Assembly (NCBI RefSeq): GCF_014203235.1
Contig: NZ_JACHIN010000003.1
Location: forward strand, 51,491 to 115,490
From: Nonomuraea endophytica
Lineage (GTDB): Bacteria > Actinomycetota > Actinomycetes > Streptosporangiales > Streptosporangiaceae
Reading direction: 5' to 3'
DNA length: 64,000 nt
Shown: in pieces, positions 45,681-54,878 of the stretch
Numbering within the stretch: the first letter of the stretch is position 1
Layout of the letters: every line of letters starts with the position of its first letter
Translations under genes and position numbers: made by a program
The notes under the pieces: model-generated
Told to the model about the DNA's origin: nothing
Databases searched by the model: none
What the model saw: the letters and a program-made list of their open reading frames with translations, nothing else

Positions 45681-47639
45681 TTGTCAGCATTCAGGCACGT
45701 CATACGCGCACTGCTCATCACCGGCGCCCTCCTGGCCATCCCGGCGGCGGCGTCCGCCGAGGCGCCCGAGGCCATCACCCAGACCGTCACCGACCAGGCC
45801 GGCGCGCTCGGGAACCGGGCGGGCGAGGTTCAGGCCGCCATCAACCAGCTCGAAGCCGAGCACGGCATCCGCCTCTACGTCGTCTACGTCAACGGCTTCT
45901 CCGGCTGGAACGCCACCACCTGGGCCGACCAGACCGCCGGACTGAGCCGCCTGGGCCGTGACGACCTGCTGATGGCCGTCGCCACGCAGGAACGCCGTTA
46001 CGCCGTGTCCGCCGACACGAACTTCCCGCTGTCCACCGAGCAGCTGAACAAGGTCGCGCAGGAGACGATCGTCCCCGCGCTGCGGAACGACGACTGGGCG
46101 GGCGCGGCGGTGGGAGCCGCCAAGGGGTACGGCACCGCCATGGCGAACCCGGCCAACCCCGAAGGCCGCAGCGCCTGGTGGCTGGCGGGTGCGGGGGTGC
46201 TGGCCGCGGCCGGCGGGGGCGTCTACCTGTACTCGCGCCGCCGCAAGACCTCACGCCACGCCGCCGCGGCCAAGGACCTGGAGACCCGGGCGGGACAGGC
46301 GCTTGTCCACACCGACGACGCGGTCAAGACCTCCGAGCAGGAGGTGGGGTTCGCGACGGCGCAGTTCGGCGAGGAGGCGGCGCAGCCGTTCGCCGAAGCG
46401 CTCGAGTACGCCAAAGGCGAGCTCGACCAGGCTTTCCGGCTCCGCCAGCAGCTTGACGACGAGGTCCCCGAGGACGACGTGACCCGCCACGCGATGCTGC
46501 AGGAGATCGTCAAGCGGTGTGCGGACGCCAACGCCCGGCTCGACGCCGAGTCCGAGGCCTTCGACCGGCTGCGCGACATGGAGAAGCAGGCCCCGCGCGT
46601 GCTCGCCGAGGTCCAGCAGGCGCACGCCGAGCTCACCCCCAAGCTCGCCGAGGTACGGCGGGCCATGGCGGCCACCAACGAGCGCTTCGCCCACAGCGCC
46701 CTGACCCCCGTCGAGGACAACCCGGACGACGCGGCCAACCGCCTGGAGTTCGCCGGCCAGACGCTCGCCGCCGCGCAGGCGTCGCTGGAGCAGGGGGAGT
46801 CGGGCAAGGCGGTCGCCCAGGTGCTGGCCGCGCAGTCGGCCGTGGACCAGGCCAGGCAGCTCATGGAGGCGGTGACCAGGCGGGCCGACGACATCCACCA
46901 GGCGGCGGCCGGGCTCAAGCCCGCCCTGGAGACCGTCGCGGCCAACCTGTCGGCGGCGAAGGCGCTGGCCGCCGATGAGGCGTATGCGGCGGACCTGGCG
47001 CCCCAGATCGCGTACGCGGAGAGCACCGCGACCCAGGTGGCCGAGGACGTCGTCGCGACGCGCGTGGACCCGATCGCGTTGCTGCGCCGGGTGGAGGAGG
47101 CGCAGACGACGCTGGACGAGGCGCTGAAGGGCGTACGCGACAAGAAGGCCCGTCAGGAGCAGGCGCGCAGCATGCTCGACCAGGCGATGCTGACGGCCCG
47201 CAGCGAGATCGCGGCCACCAGGGACTTCATCACCACCAACCGCGGCGCGGTCGGCAGCACGGCGCGCACCCGGATCGCCGAGGCCGAACGCCTGCTGGCC
47301 GAGGCGCGGGCGCGGGCGGGGGAGGACCCGTCGGCGGCGCTCGCCGCCGCACAGCGCGCCGACCAGCTCGCCCAGGAGGCCGGGCAGGCGGCGCGGGGCG
47401 AGGTGTCGGCGTTCGGCTACGGACGGACCGGCAACGGCAGGGGCGGCGCCGACGCCATGATGGGCGCGGTCCTGGGCGGCATCCTCATCGACGGGATGAT
47501 GGGCGGCATGATGTCCGGCCGCGGCGCGGGCCGCGGCGGCGGCCGCCAGCCCGCGGGGACGAGCAGGCGCGGCCAGGCGCCGGGCAGCTTCGGCGGCTCG
47601 GGTACACGAGGGCGGAGGGGCTCAGGGGGAGCCTTCTGA
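45681..47639 (+). CDS. TPM-domain membrane protein with long coiled-coil and Gly-rich tail
   Basis: 652 residues from TTG. Signal peptide 1-26, then a TPM domain (about 30-155: VTDQAGALGNRAGEVQAAINQLE, LYVVYVNGFSGWNATTWADQ, LLMAVATQERRYAVS). A membrane helix (about 163-182) is followed by Arg/Lys and a cytosolic helical coiled-coil (about 190-570), then a Met/Gly-rich, Arg/Gly-rich tail. TPM proteins act in envelope quality control or phosphatase-like roles. The next gene encodes PspA, and the pair occurs together in actinobacteria, suggesting that the tail or coil anchors PspA at the membrane (inference). Confidence 0.85.
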   Translation: MSAFRHVIRALLITGALLAIPAAASAEAPEAITQTVTDQAGALGNRAGEVQAAINQLEAEHGIRLYVVYVNGFSGWNATTWADQTAGLSRLGRDDLLMAVATQERRYAVSADTNFPLSTEQLNKVAQETIVPALRNDDWAGAAVGAAKGYGTAMANPANPEGRSAWWLAGAGVLAAAGGGVYLYSRRRKTSRHAAAAKDLETRAGQALVHTDDAVKTSEQEVGFATAQFGEEAAQPFAEALEYAKGELDQAFRLRQQLDDEVPEDDVTRHAMLQEIVKRCADANARLDAESEAFDRLRDMEKQAPRVLAEVQQAHAELTPKLAEVRRAMAATNERFAHSALTPVEDNPDDAANRLEFAGQTLAAAQASLEQGESGKAVAQVLAAQSAVDQARQLMEAVTRRADDIHQAAAGLKPALETVAANLSAAKALAADEAYAADLAPQIAYAESTATQVAEDVVATRVDPIALLRRVEEAQTTLDEALKGVRDKKARQEQARSMLDQAMLTARSEIAATRDFITTNRGAVGSTARTRIAEAERLLAEARARAGEDPSAALAAAQRADQLAQEAGQAARGEVSAFGYGRTGNGRGGADAMMGAVLGGILIDGMMGGMMSGRGAGRGGGRQPAGTSRRGQAPGSFGGSGTRGRRGSGGAF

Positions 47640-47672
47640 CCCGGAAACGATCACATATCGGGGGAATGAGCA

Positions 47673-48410
47673 ATGTCCAAACAGTCCATCTTCGGCCGTG
47701 TCGCCCAGCTGGCCAGGGCCAACATCAACGCGCTGCTGGACTCGGCCGAGGATCCGCAGCTGATGCTCGACCAGATGGTGCGCGACTACACCGACAACAT
47801 CGCCGAGGCGGAGAAGGCCATCGCGCAGACCATCGGGTCGCTGCGGATGGTCGAGGCCGACTACCGCGAGGACGTGGAGGCGGCCGGGGAGTGGGGCAAG
47901 AAGGCCATGGCCGCCAGCCAGCGCGCCGACCAGCTGCGGGCGGCGGGGCAGCGCATGGAGGCGGACAAGTTCGACGAACTCGCCAAGGTCGCCCTCGGTC
48001 GTCAGATGTCCGCCGAGCAGGAGGCGAAGGCCGCGGAACCCGGCATCACCGCGCAACGTGAGGTCGTCGAAAAGCTCAAGTCGGGCCTCCAGCAGATGAG
48101 GAACAAGCTCGGCGAACTCCGCAGCAAGCGCGACGAACTCGTCTCCCGCGCCAAGACCGCCCAGGCCCAGTCGCAGGTCCAGGACGCGATCAAGAGCATC
48201 GACATCCTCGACCCGACCAGCGAGGTCAGCCGCTTCGAAGAGAAGATCAAGCGGGAGGAGGCGAAGGTCATCGGACAGCAGGAACTGGCCGCCTCGTCGC
48301 TCGACGCCCAGTTCGAGAGCCTGGAGGACGTCAGCGCCCAGGCCGAGATCGAGGCCCGCCTGGCCGCCCTCAAAATGGGCAAGCCCCTCCAAATCCCATC
48401 CCCCAACTGA
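47673..48410 (+). CDS. PspA/IM30-family membrane-stress protein
   Basis: 245 residues, almost entirely coiled-coil. SIFGRVAQLARANINALLDSAEDP is the membrane-binding amphipathic start; EDPQLMLDQMVRDY is diagnostic, and long Ala/Gln/Glu-rich helices follow. PspA/IM30 proteins assemble on damaged membranes and stabilise them, related to ESCRT-III. It lies 33 bases after the TPM gene, in the same operon, and is followed by a strong terminator. Confidence 0.93.
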   Translation: MSKQSIFGRVAQLARANINALLDSAEDPQLMLDQMVRDYTDNIAEAEKAIAQTIGSLRMVEADYREDVEAAGEWGKKAMAASQRADQLRAAGQRMEADKFDELAKVALGRQMSAEQEAKAAEPGITAQREVVEKLKSGLQQMRNKLGELRSKRDELVSRAKTAQAQSQVQDAIKSIDILDPTSEVSRFEEKIKREEAKVIGQQELAASSLDAQFESLEDVSAQAEIEARLAALKMGKPLQIPSPN

Positions 48411-48417
48411 CCTGCTT

Positions 48418-48456
48418 CCCGGCCGCGCCCGCACTTCCGGCGCGGCCGGGAGTTTT
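48418..48456 (+). terminator. Rho-independent terminator after the pspA-like gene
   Basis: A perfect 12-bp stem, CCCGGCCGCGCC (48418-48429) with GGCGCGGCCGGG (48439-48450), has a nine-base loop and is followed by AGTTTT. Confidence 0.9.
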
Positions 48457-48808
48457 CCCCGCCTTCCGTCTCTTGCGGTGGCCGTCTGTCGGGGCTCGCG
48501 TCCGTCACGCCCGCTATCCGTTACGGCTCCCGCCGGCTTGCCCGCCCCGCCGTCGTGGGCGCGCGCCCGTCGAGCGCCGGTCGTGAAGGCCAACAACATC
48601 CCGCCGTGACGACTCCGCTCCTGGCCCACCGCCGTGGCTCACCCTGGACCCGCTGCCCGTTGCTTGGTCCGGGTCTGCGGCTGTGGCTTGCCCCTTGGCC
48701 GCTTCTGTGGTTGTTTCCCCGGGCTTGTTGTCCTGGGTCTCTTGTGGAGTTGGATGTTGCCGCGTTGCCGTACCCCTGCGGATAATTACACAAAGGGGGA
48801 GAACACAG
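48457..48808. other. Intergenic stretch upstream of the small PH-like gene
   Basis: About 350 bases, no credible gene. GATAAT near 48780 with TTGCCG 18 bases upstream is a weak promoter candidate for the gene at 48809; a T/G-rich strand bias starts around 48640. Confidence 0.4.
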
Positions 48809-49171
48809 ATGCCGGTAGGAACCGCGGTGAGGGACCGCTGCAGGACGCTGCTCGGACCCGACGAACAGATCAGATACGTGTTTCCCGCCCTGTCGGTGGG
48901 GCCGCCGGGGATGGCCAACTTCCTCATCGTGGTCACCGACGGGGCGATCTCGGTGCTCGCCACCAGGATGCTCAGGAGCGACCGGCCGGTGTCGGTTTAT
49001 GCCACGTTCCCGAGGGCGACACGCCTGGGCCCCATCATGACTGGATCGATCATCGAGTTGGGCTCGATGGCCTTCGAGTTCGATGAGGAGTACGTCGCCG
49101 TGGTGAGAGCGGCGGACGCGGAGATCTTCGCGCCCGAGACGCTCCCGCCCGACCCACTGCCGGATCTCTGA
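48809..49171 (+). CDS. Small protein of unknown function, PH-like fold suspected
   Basis: 120 residues from ATG; AGGGGGAG upstream. Alternating strands (RYVFPALSVG, NFLIVVTDGAISVLATR, IIELGSMAFEFDEEYVAVV) and length suggest a bacterial PH-like beta-barrel with a short C-terminal acidic/Pro tail (ETLPPDPLPDL). No membrane helix or signal. Its place between the TPM-PspA pair and metK gives no clear role; conservation next to metK would be the first thing to test. Confidence 0.7.
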   Translation: MPVGTAVRDRCRTLLGPDEQIRYVFPALSVGPPGMANFLIVVTDGAISVLATRMLRSDRPVSVYATFPRATRLGPIMTGSIIELGSMAFEFDEEYVAVVRAADAEIFAPETLPPDPLPDL

Positions 49172-49291
49172 ATCGGCCCGTGGTTTCGCTACCTGGCCTC
49201 CCGTGGGGCTAGACTTCGGCGAGGCCCAGGCTGGTGTCCACCTGTCCGAGCCGCATTTACGTCAGCAGCCGCTGCATGAGGAGCCACTGAG

Positions 49292-50479
49292 TTGTCACGT
49301 CGCCTGTTCACCTCCGAGTCGGTCACCGAGGGCCACCCGGACAAGATCGCCGACCAGATCAGTGACGCGATTCTCGACGCCATGCTCAAGGACGACCACA
49401 AGAGCAGGGTCGCCGTCGAGACGATGATCACTACCGGCCAGGTCCACGTCGCGGGCGAGGTGACGACCGAGACCTATGTCGACATCCCCGGCGTCATCCG
49501 CGAGAAGATCCTTGAGATCGGCTACGACGCCTCGCACAAGGGCTTCGACGGCGCGTCCTGCGGCGTCTCCGTCTCGATCGGCGCGCAGTCGCCCGACATC
49601 GCCCAGGGCGTCGACGACGCCTACGAGCACCGCGAGGAGGGCGTCGGCGACGAGCTCGACCGCCAGGGCGCCGGTGACCAGGGTCTGATGTTCGGCTACG
49701 CCTGCCGCGAGACCCCCGAGCTGATGCCGCTGCCGATCATGCTCGCGCACCGGCTCGCCCAGCGCCTGTCGGAGGTCCGCAAGTCGGGCACCGTGCCGTA
49801 CCTGCGCCCCGACGGCAAGACCCAGGTCACCATCGAGTACGACGGCGACACCCCGGTCCGCCTCGACACCGTGGTCGTCTCCACGCAGCACGCGGCCGAG
49901 ATCGACCTCAAGGAGATGCTCGCCCCAGACATCAAGGAGCACGTGGTCGACCCCGTGCTCGCCGGGCTCGAGATCGACATCGAGGGCTACCGCCTGCTGG
50001 TCAACCCGACCGGCCGCTTCGAGATCGGCGGCCCCATGGGCGACGCCGGCCTCACCGGCCGCAAGATCATCATTGACACGTACGGCGGCATGGCCCGCCA
50101 CGGCGGCGGCGCCTTCTCCGGCAAGGACCCGTCCAAGGTGGACCGCTCGGCCGCCTACGCCATGCGCTGGGTCGCCAAGAACGTCGTCGCGGCCGGCCTG
50201 GCCGACCGCTGCGAGGTCCAGGTCGCCTACGCCATCGGCAAGGCCCAGCCGGTCGGTCTGTTCGTGGAGTGCTTCGGCACCGAGAAGGTCGAGGTCGACA
50301 AGATCCAGGCCGCCGTCCTGCAGGTGTTCGACCTCCGTCCCGCGGCCATCATCCGCGACCTTGACCTGCTGCGCCCGATCTACTCCGAGACCGCCGCCTA
50401 CGGCCACTTCGGCCGCGAGGGATTCTCCTGGGAGTCGACCGACCGCGCCGAGTCCCTCCGCACCGCCGCCGGCCTCTGA
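49292..50479 (+). CDS. metK: S-adenosylmethionine synthetase
   Basis: 395 residues from TTG, GGAG upstream. [61 protein letters not shown] and [11 protein letters not shown] are family signatures covering methionine, ATP and metal sites. It makes S-adenosylmethionine. No SAM riboswitch precedes it. Confidence 0.98.
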   Translation: MSRRLFTSESVTEGHPDKIADQISDAILDAMLKDDHKSRVAVETMITTGQVHVAGEVTTETYVDIPGVIREKILEIGYDASHKGFDGASCGVSVSIGAQSPDIAQGVDDAYEHREEGVGDELDRQGAGDQGLMFGYACRETPELMPLPIMLAHRLAQRLSEVRKSGTVPYLRPDGKTQVTIEYDGDTPVRLDTVVVSTQHAAEIDLKEMLAPDIKEHVVDPVLAGLEIDIEGYRLLVNPTGRFEIGGPMGDAGLTGRKIIIDTYGGMARHGGGAFSGKDPSKVDRSAAYAMRWVAKNVVAAGLADRCEVQVAYAIGKAQPVGLFVECFGTEKVEVDKIQAAVLQVFDLRPAAIIRDLDLLRPIYSETAAYGHFGREGFSWESTDRAESLRTAAGL

Positions 50480-50498
50480 CCGGCACCCCGTCTCCACC

Positions 50499-50542
50499 GC
50501 CTGAGCCCTGAGCCCCGCCACCCGGCGCCTCAGGGCTCAGGC
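50499..50542 (+). terminator. metK terminator hairpin
   Basis: GCCTGAGCCCTGAG (50499-50512) and CTCAGGGCTCAGGC (50529-50542) form a perfect 14-bp stem with a 16-base loop, 20 bases past the metK stop. There is no U-run, as is common for actinomycete hairpin terminators. Confidence 0.75.
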
Positions 50543-50932
50543 ATGCCCGGCCCCGACGCTGCCCGAGGGCTACACCGACCTCCGGCCGCCTGCGCGGTCG
50601 CGGCCGGCCGGGGTTCTGGACACCCAGGATCGGGGGTCCTGCGTGCTCCGGGGCAGAGGCAGCTCGGGGGCGCGGTGTGTCTTGCGTGCTCCGGGTAAGA
50701 GGGCTGGCCGGGGAAGCTCGCCGAGCCTCAGCCGGTCGCCCTGCGGCCCAGGCTGTCAGGGGCGATGGCCTCCGGGGCGGGGCTTCGGTGGGAGATGTGG
50801 TCCTGTGGCCTGGAATGTGATGGGTGGTTGGGTGTGTCTGGTCCAAGATCCATATAACGTGTTCGCAGGGATCTTCCGGAAACCGGGCCTGCCACATGGG
50901 CTGCGGGTGCGGCTTGTTGGGGGTGCGGGACC
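50543..50932. other. Upstream region of the LuxR-type ATPase gene
   Basis: About 390 bases without a supported gene. TATAAC (50853-50858) with TTGGGT 19 bases upstream is a possible promoter for the regulator at 50933; confidence is low. Confidence 0.35.
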
Positions 50933-53209
50933 ATGCCGTGGCGGGCAGCCCTCCCCACCGCCGTCACCAGCTTCGTAGGACGCCGTCAGGAGGTCGCCGG
51001 GGTCCGCAGGATGCTGCAGCGCAGCCGCCTGGTGACGGTGACCGGGATCGCGGGCGTGGGCAAGACGCGCGTGGCCGTACGGGCGGCTCAGCTCATGCGG
51101 CGGGCGTTCACCGACGGCGTCACCTACGTCGAGCTGTCCGGCGCCACCACGGCCGAAGCGGTGGACGAGGCGATCGCGCAGGCCCTGGGTGTCAGCGCGC
51201 CCGCCGAGTCGGCCGCTCATGTGGCAGATCGTCGCATGCTCCTGGTGCTCGACACGTGCGAGCACGTCGCCGAGGCCTGTTCGAGGCTGGCCCAGGCCCT
51301 GCTGCCCGCCGCGCCCGGCCTGCACATCCTGGTCACCAGCCGCCAGGCCTTACGCGCCCCCGGCGAGCACATCGTGATCGTCCGGCCGCTGGCCGTGCCG
51401 GGGCCGGAGACCGAACCGGCGGCTGTGGCGCACGTCGAGTCGGTGGCGTTGTTCCTGGACCGGGTGGCCGCCGTGGACCCGGCGTTCGAGCTGGGGCCGG
51501 ACAACGCCGCGGTCGTGGCCGAGCTGTGCCGGCGCATCCAGGGCATCCCGCTGGCCATCGAGCTGACCGCAGTGCGCGCCCGGCTGCTGCCCGTCGCCCG
51601 GCTCCTGCAGCTCATGGACGCCTACGGCTCGCTGGGCCACGCGGGTTCGCGCACCCGCGGCGGACGCCACTCCACGATGCAGGCGGCCATCGCCTGGAGC
51701 CACGACCTGTGCGCCAAGGAGGAACGGCTGCTGTGGGAGCGGTTGACCGTCTTCTCCGGCCCGTTCGACCTGGACGCCGCCGAGCACGTCTGCTCCGACG
51801 CCGACCTGCCCGACACCCTGGTCTATCCGACGCTGGCCGCGCTGGTCGAGAAGTCGATCGTGGTCCGCGAGCACGACGGGCGGCGCACCGAGTACCGGAT
51901 GCTGGACGGTCTGCGCGAGTACGCCATGGGACGCATGACGGAGCCGGAGACCGAGCGGTTGCGGGCGCGCCACCGCGAGCACTACTTCGCCGTCGCCCGC
52001 CGCTTCGGCGTGGAGCGCGCCGGCCGCGACCGCGTGGAGGAGGTGCTGCGCGCGCGTTCCGACTGGCCGAACCTGCGCGCCGCCCTGGAGTCCTACGCCG
52101 CCGACCCCGCCGCGCGCGCCGCCGGTCTGGAGATGGGGTTGCGTCTCGGCTATCTGTGGGTGTTCGGCGGCATGGCCAGGTACGGCCGGCAGTACCTCGA
52201 CCGCCTGCTCCCCACCACCGAGGCCCCCGACTGGATCCGCCTGGGCGCCCACCTGGAGCTCGCCCACATCGCCATCGGCCAGGGCGACCTGCCCGCCGCC
52301 CGGCGCGCGCTGGCCGGGGCGGAGGAGCCGGCGGCCCGGCTGGGCACGCTCGGTGGCCTGCACCTCACGAAGATGCGCGGCACGCTGCGGTTCTGCGAAG
52401 GCGACCTGGAGGCTGCCGAACTGCTGCTGCGCCAGAGCGTGGACGGGCTATCGGCACACGGCGGCATCCACCTGCTCAACGGCCTGATCGAGCTGGGACT
52501 GACGTTGCTGACGGCGGGCCGTACCGAAGAGGCGGAACGGGCGCTGACCCGGGCGGCGCGGCTGTGCGCTCAGGCGGGTGACGGGTGCGGCGCGGCGTGG
52601 GCGGACCTGGCGCTGGCGCTGCTGCTGCGGCAGCGCGGACGGACCGGCGAGGCCGAGGAGCACGCGCGCGCGGCGCTGCGCACGCACGCGCGGGTGGAGA
52701 CGACGTTCGGGCGGGCGTTCTGCGTGGAGGTGCTGGCGTGGCTGGCGGCCGACCGCGGCGCGCACGCGCGGGCGGCGCGGCTGCTGAGCGCCGCGCACCG
52801 GCTGTGGGGCGCCGAGGTGCGGCCGCTGCTGGGTTCGCCGCATCTGGCGGCCGAGCGCAAGCGCTACCAGGACGAGCTGGCCGAGGCGCTGGGGTCCCAG
52901 CTGGAACGCGTCAAGGCCGCGGGACGGGCGCTGTCGGCGGAGGAGGCGATCGCCGAGGCGCTGTCCGGCGAGCCGGAGGAGAGGGAACCGCCGGCGGTCC
53001 CGGCGTGGGCGCCGCTGACGCCGCGCGAGGCCGACGTCGCCGGCCTGGTCGCCGCCGGGCTCACCAACCGGCTGATCGCCCACCGGCTCGTCGTGGCCCC
53101 GCGCACGGTCGACACGCACGTCGAGAACATCCTCGCCAAACTCGGCTTTTCCGGACGCAGCCAGATCGCGGCATGGGTGATCCGACGCCGGCAGCGGGAG
53201 GAAAGCTGA
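50933..53209 (+). CDS. Large ATPase/TPR transcriptional regulator with LuxR-type HTH
   Basis: 758 residues. An NB-ARC/AAA-like ATPase (20-300) carries the P-loop TVTGIAGVGKTRVAV, Walker B RMLLVLDTCEH and GIPLAIELTAVRARLL; a winged-helix segment (WSHDLCAKEERLLWERL) and TPR-like helices (about 360-680) follow; the C-terminus is a LuxR/FixJ-type DNA-binding domain (LTPREADVAGLVAAGLTN, TVDTHVENILAKLGF). Such STAND-type regulators are signal-triggered switches; targets are unknown. A shorter relative lies 157 bases downstream. Confidence 0.92.
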   Translation: MPWRAALPTAVTSFVGRRQEVAGVRRMLQRSRLVTVTGIAGVGKTRVAVRAAQLMRRAFTDGVTYVELSGATTAEAVDEAIAQALGVSAPAESAAHVADRRMLLVLDTCEHVAEACSRLAQALLPAAPGLHILVTSRQALRAPGEHIVIVRPLAVPGPETEPAAVAHVESVALFLDRVAAVDPAFELGPDNAAVVAELCRRIQGIPLAIELTAVRARLLPVARLLQLMDAYGSLGHAGSRTRGGRHSTMQAAIAWSHDLCAKEERLLWERLTVFSGPFDLDAAEHVCSDADLPDTLVYPTLAALVEKSIVVREHDGRRTEYRMLDGLREYAMGRMTEPETERLRARHREHYFAVARRFGVERAGRDRVEEVLRARSDWPNLRAALESYAADPAARAAGLEMGLRLGYLWVFGGMARYGRQYLDRLLPTTEAPDWIRLGAHLELAHIAIGQGDLPAARRALAGAEEPAARLGTLGGLHLTKMRGTLRFCEGDLEAAELLLRQSVDGLSAHGGIHLLNGLIELGLTLLTAGRTEEAERALTRAARLCAQAGDGCGAAWADLALALLLRQRGRTGEAEEHARAALRTHARVETTFGRAFCVEVLAWLAADRGAHARAARLLSAAHRLWGAEVRPLLGSPHLAAERKRYQDELAEALGSQLERVKAAGRALSAEEAIAEALSGEPEEREPPAVPAWAPLTPREADVAGLVAAGLTNRLIAHRLVVAPRTVDTHVENILAKLGFSGRSQIAAWVIRRRQREES

Positions 53210-53366
53210 GCAGGATAGGCACAATCCCCGATGTCGCCCTGGGTGATGGGCTGAATACTCGTCGTGTCCGCAGTCCGGGGACGCGGGGGCGGTTCGCGCG
53301 CTGACGCGAGCCTGGTCCGCGGCACGGACGGCCCGCCGGGCCGCCCGTCGCCAGGAGGGAGTGTCC

Positions 53367-54629
53367 ATGGTCGAGCGAGGCAGGGGGAACCTCCCCGCCG
53401 AGTTCACCAGCATGATCGGCCGCGCGGCCGAGGTGGCCGAGGGCCTGCGCGCGCTGACGCGCACGCGCCTTCTCACGGTCACCGGGCCCGGAGGGGTGGG
53501 CAAGAGCCGCGTGGGGGTCAGGATCGCCCGCCACGCCCGGCGGCGATTCCCGGGCGGGATCTGGTACGCCGAGCTGTCGGCGGTGACCGGCGAACCTGCG
53601 CTGACCGCCCGCGTGGCCGCCGCGATCGGCCGGCCGCAGGCGCGTACCGCCGAAGGGATCGCCGCGGCGCTGCGCGAACGGCGGGCGCTGGTCGTGCTCG
53701 ACACCTGCGAGCACCTGGCCGGTCCCGTCGCGCGGCTGGTCGCGGTGATGCTGCGCCGGGCGCCCGAGGTCAAGATCGTGGTGACGGGACGGCAGCCGCT
53801 CGATCTGGCTGGGCAGCGCCTGCTGTATGTGCGGCCGCTGGCGGAGGCCGACGCCGTCACGCTGTTCGCCGAACGGGCCGCCGCCGTCGACCCGGACTTC
53901 TCCCTGTCTGTCGGTACGCGCGCCGCGGTCGCCGAGATCTGCCGGCGGCTGGACGGCCTGCCGCTGGCCATCGAACTGGCCGCGGCCTGCCTGCGCTCGC
54001 TGACCGCGCCCGAGCTGCGTGAACGGCTGCGTGACCGCTGGCCGCTGCTGGCGGCGGGTACCACCAGCGCGCTGCCGCGCCAGCGCGACCTGCGCGCCAT
54101 GGTCGAGTGGAGTCACGCGCTGTGCGGGGCGGAGCAGCGTGTGCTGTGGGCGGCGTTGTCGGTGGTGGATGGCGGCTTCGAACGTCAGACGGCCGAGGCG
54201 ATCGGCGTCGAGGCGGGCCTGCCCCGGGTGCGGGTGGGCGCGGTGCTCGGCGATCTCGTCGCCAGTTCGGTGGTGCTGCGTGAGCCGATGCCGGGCGGCG
54301 CCGGTTACCGGCTGCTGCAGCCGTACCGGCAGGTCGGGCTGGAGCTTCTCGAGGCGCGGGCGCGCACGCGCCTGACGGCCCGCTACGGCGCCGCCACGGC
54401 CACTCCCGTGCCCAGGCCCGACGGCGGCCGCGAGACCGGTGACGTGGTCCTGAGCCCCCGCGAGCTGCAGGTCGCCGAGCTCATCACCGAGGGCCTGACG
54501 AACCTGGAGATCGCCGGGCGGCTGGTGATCTCGAAGCGCACGGTCGACGCGCATGTCCGGAACATCCTCGCGAAGGGGCATCTCACCTCGCGCACTCATG
54601 TCGCCGCGTGGATGGTTTCTCACGATTAA
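53367..54629 (+). CDS. Short LuxR-type ATPase regulator lacking the TPR region
   Basis: 420 residues from the ATG at 53367, which has AGGAGG eight bases upstream; the GTG at 53361 is too close to it. It has the same ATPase as its neighbour (TVTGPGGVGKSRVGV, LVVLDTCEHLAGP, GLPLAIELAAACLR), a winged-helix segment (WSHALCGAEQRVLWAAL) and a LuxR-type HTH (LSPRELQVAELITEGLTNLEI, TVDAHVRNILAKGHL). About 330 residues of TPR sensor domain are absent and the ATPase is joined almost directly to the HTH. It may be constitutive, dominant over its neighbour, or dependent on it. Confidence 0.9.
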   Translation: MVERGRGNLPAEFTSMIGRAAEVAEGLRALTRTRLLTVTGPGGVGKSRVGVRIARHARRRFPGGIWYAELSAVTGEPALTARVAAAIGRPQARTAEGIAAALRERRALVVLDTCEHLAGPVARLVAVMLRRAPEVKIVVTGRQPLDLAGQRLLYVRPLAEADAVTLFAERAAAVDPDFSLSVGTRAAVAEICRRLDGLPLAIELAAACLRSLTAPELRERLRDRWPLLAAGTTSALPRQRDLRAMVEWSHALCGAEQRVLWAALSVVDGGFERQTAEAIGVEAGLPRVRVGAVLGDLVASSVVLREPMPGGAGYRLLQPYRQVGLELLEARARTRLTARYGAATATPVPRPDGGRETGDVVLSPRELQVAELITEGLTNLEIAGRLVISKRTVDAHVRNILAKGHLTSRTHVAAWMVSHD

Positions 54630-54679
54630 TCGGCACTTTTCCGGATGTGGGAGGCCGGGTGCGCGACGAACTGTTGTCT

Positions 54680-54753
54680 TGCCGGCGGATGACCACCGGC
54701 GCCGTCCAGGGGAGGGGTCCCAGGGTCCGGCGCCTCAGGTTCATCCGCCGGCA
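54680..54753. repeat. Nested 13-bp and 6-bp inverted repeat upstream of priA
   Basis: TGCCGGCGGATGA (54680-54692) pairs perfectly with TCATCCGCCGGCA (54741-54753); inside, GGCGCC at 54698-54703 pairs with GGCGCC at 54729-54734. It probably ends the regulator transcript; no U-run. Confidence 0.6.
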
Positions 54754-54878
54754 CCACAGCGGGCGAGTCCATCGCGGTGCCGACTCTCCTGCCGGCGGTA
54801 CGCGTGCCGGGCGGGCATCCTCCACGACCTGGCCGGCGACCGGCCTTACCGGAGGCCACGGTCTGGTAGACGTAGTGC

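Noticed and set aside
49172..49291. SAM riboswitch before metK
   Set aside because: The 120-base gap shows none of the conserved SAM-I or SAM-II cores; a plain GGAG ribosome site precedes the start.
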